Positions 62,778-64,000 of a stretch of 64,000 nt of DNA are shown here, piece by piece. Source of the stretch: Novosphingobium nitrogenifigens DSM 19370 (GTDB lineage: Bacteria; Pseudomonadota; Alphaproteobacteria; Sphingomonadales; Sphingomonadaceae); assembly GCF_000192575.1 (NCBI RefSeq), contig NZ_GL876934.1, positions 357,941 through 421,940 on the forward strand, read 5' to 3'. The position numbers and the translations under genes are program-made. How positions within the stretch are numbered: position 1 is the first letter of the stretch; every line of letters starts with the position of its first letter. The notes beneath the pieces are model-generated. The model made no database searches, was not told where the DNA came from, and was given only the letters and a program-made list of their open reading frames with translations.

Positions 62778-63689
62778 TTATACCAGCTTCGCTCCCGGAA
62801 CCTCGGCAGGCAGCGGAATGAATTCATGCTCGCCCGGAACCCGCGCAAAACGATCGTTGCGCCAGTCGTCCTTGGCCTGTTCGATCCGATCCGGGCGAGA
62901 GGACACGAAGTTCCAGTAGATATAGCGTTTTTCAGGCAACGGCTCGCCCCCGACCAGCATCAGTCGCGCGCCCTGTTCGCTGGAAAGAACGACCTGCGTT
63001 CCGGGCTTGAGCAGGACAAGCTGCCCCTGTTCGAACTGCCCGTCCTGTCCGGCGACACGCAAGGTGCCTGAAACGACATAGACCGCGCGTTCGACATGCT
63101 CGGCCGAAAAGGCATAACGTGCCCCCGGTGCGAGGACGAGATCGGCATAGATCATGTCCGAAAAGGTCTCGACCGGGGACTTCAACCCGTCCGCTTCCCC
63201 CGAAATCAGCGTGATCCGCGCCCCCGCCTCTTCACCGACCGGAATGGCCCCGGCACCATAATGACGGAATGTCGGCGCAGCTTCCTCATGCTGCGTCGGC
63301 AGGGCGACCCAGATCTGCAAGCCGTGCAGCAAGGCATCCTTGCCCCGCGCCTCGACCGGCGTGCGTTCGGAATGGACGATGCCGCTGCCCGCCGTCATCC
63401 AGTTCACTTCGCCCGGACGAATGGGTTGCAGGCTGCCGAGCGAATCCCGGTGCAGGATTTCCCCTTCGATGAGGTAGGTAACCGTCGCCAGACCGATATG
63501 GGGATGCGGCCGGACATCGAGCGCATGTTCGCCGGTCAGCACCGCCGGTCCCATCTCGTCGAAGAAGATGAAGGGACCGACCATGCGCCGCCCCGGACTG
63601 GGCAAGGCCCGGCGCACCGAAAACCCGTCGCCCAGATCGCGCAGCGGCGGCAGGATCACTTTGTCGACAGGTGCATCAGGAGCAATCAT
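62778..63689 (-). CDS. Pirin family protein
   Basis: A 303-residue bicupin. The metal-binding cupin motif is RPHPHIGLATVTYLIEGE with the partner His and Glu in GSGIVHSER; the C-terminal cupin is present but degenerate, as usual. Family members are quercetinase-like dioxygenases or regulators. GGAGACCTGCC precedes ATG 63689. It lies 30 bases after another pirin-type gene on the same strand. Confidence 0.93.
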   Translation of the reverse strand: MIAPDAPVDKVILPPLRDLGDGFSVRRALPSPGRRMVGPFIFFDEMGPAVLTGEHALDVRPHPHIGLATVTYLIEGEILHRDSLGSLQPIRPGEVNWMTAGSGIVHSERTPVEARGKDALLHGLQIWVALPTQHEEAAPTFRHYGAGAIPVGEEAGARITLISGEADGLKSPVETFSDMIYADLVLAPGARYAFSAEHVERAVYVVSGTLRVAGQDGQFEQGQLVLLKPGTQVVLSSEQGARLMLVGGEPLPEKRYIYWNFVSSRPDRIEQAKDDWRNDRFARVPGEHEFIPLPAEVPGAKLV

Positions 63690-63719
63690 GGCAGGTCTCC
63701 TCGAACTGGATGGCAAGAT

Positions 63720-64000
63720 TCAGAGCGTATCGACGAGGACGACTTCGGCTTCCTCGATCGCGGTGATGGTGATCGTTTCAACCTCGGCAATGGCGATGCC
63801 GTCGCGGGCATCGGCTTCGACCCCGTTCACCCGGATGCGACCGGTCGCGGGAACGAGATACCCCTTGCGTTCGGCACCAAGCGCATAATCAACGCTTTCC
63901 CCGGCGCGCAGAGTGCCCGCGACCAGCCGCGCCTCGGTGCGGATCGGCAGGGCGTCGTCATCCTCGGCATAGCCGCTTGCCAGCACGACCAGTTGTCCGG
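63720..64000 (-). CDS. Pirin-type bicupin, C-terminal part (cut by window edge)
   Basis: The last 93 codons of a gene entering from the right edge. The sequence (QLVVLASGYAEDDDALPIRT, then RLVAGTLRAGESVDYALG and GRIRVNGVEADARDGIAIAE) matches the C-terminal cupin of YhaK-type pirins. It is upstream of, and probably co-transcribed with, the complete pirin gene. Confidence 0.8.
   Translation of the reverse strand, partial: GQLVVLASGYAEDDDALPIRTEARLVAGTLRAGESVDYALGAERKGYLVPATGRIRVNGVEADARDGIAIAEVETITITAIEEAEVVLVDTL

Overview
The window looks like a stretch of ordinary chromosome from a GC-rich alphaproteobacterium of the order Sphingomonadales, most likely Novosphingobium or a close relative. 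This is inferred from the gene families: exosortase A-associated sugar genes, a split two-gene methionine synthase, intracellular polyhydroxyalkanoate depolymerase, a MaoC/NodN hydratase and a lolA-xth-ribA order. I see no phage, insertion sequence, CRISPR array, rRNA or complete tRNA. Two genes run off the ends: an MFS transporter on the left and a pirin on the right.

Layout. 1-4.2 kb: amine-catabolism-like operon on the minus strand (FAD oxidoreductase, aldehyde dehydrogenase, MFS transporter), divergent from a short M24 peptidase. 4.2-6.4 kb: Pit phosphate transporter preceded by one reading frame that joins a NUDIX hydrolase to a DUF47/PhoU-like protein. 6.5-14.7 kb: glutamate synthase gltB-gltD and a large acidic membrane-anchored protein. 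14.7-17.8 kb: divergent exosortase A-associated glycosyltransferase and O-glycosylation ligase, with a 59-residue membrane protein coupled to the ligase. 17.8-21.8 kb: MaoC hydratase, PhaZ and an MsbA-like ABC exporter. 21.9-29.3 kb: M13 peptidase, uppP-ppk2 pair, rpmG, lolA, xth and ribA. 29.3-32.1 kb: beta-helix protein, SPFH membrane protein with a ribbon-helix-helix partner, and two small lipoproteins. 32.3-38.0 kb: methionine operon (ArsR-methyltransferase regulator, metF, split metH). 38-45.2 kb: CPA2 antiporter, recQ, and a compact minus-strand operon pabBC-aminotransferase-rluA-arfB. 45.3-55.6 kb: pepN, a two-component system with an EF-hand protein, pepP and ptrB. 55.6-64 kb: thioesterase, zinc-ribbon-like protein, ftsK, thiE-like gene, yggS, lysE-type exporter, pyk and two pirins.

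Themes. Phosphate and polyphosphate handling recurs (Pit/DUF47/NUDIX; UppP/PPK2), as do peptidases (M24, M13, M1, M24B, S9). Regulation visible in the DNA includes two equally spaced palindromes before the methionine operon, an AT-rich palindrome before the SPFH operon, and terminator-like hairpins that lie over the starts of pabBC and lolA. Non-coding structure includes three copies of one hairpin family (core ACCTGCAAYGAG) and three intergenic tandem repeats of 17-20 bp period.
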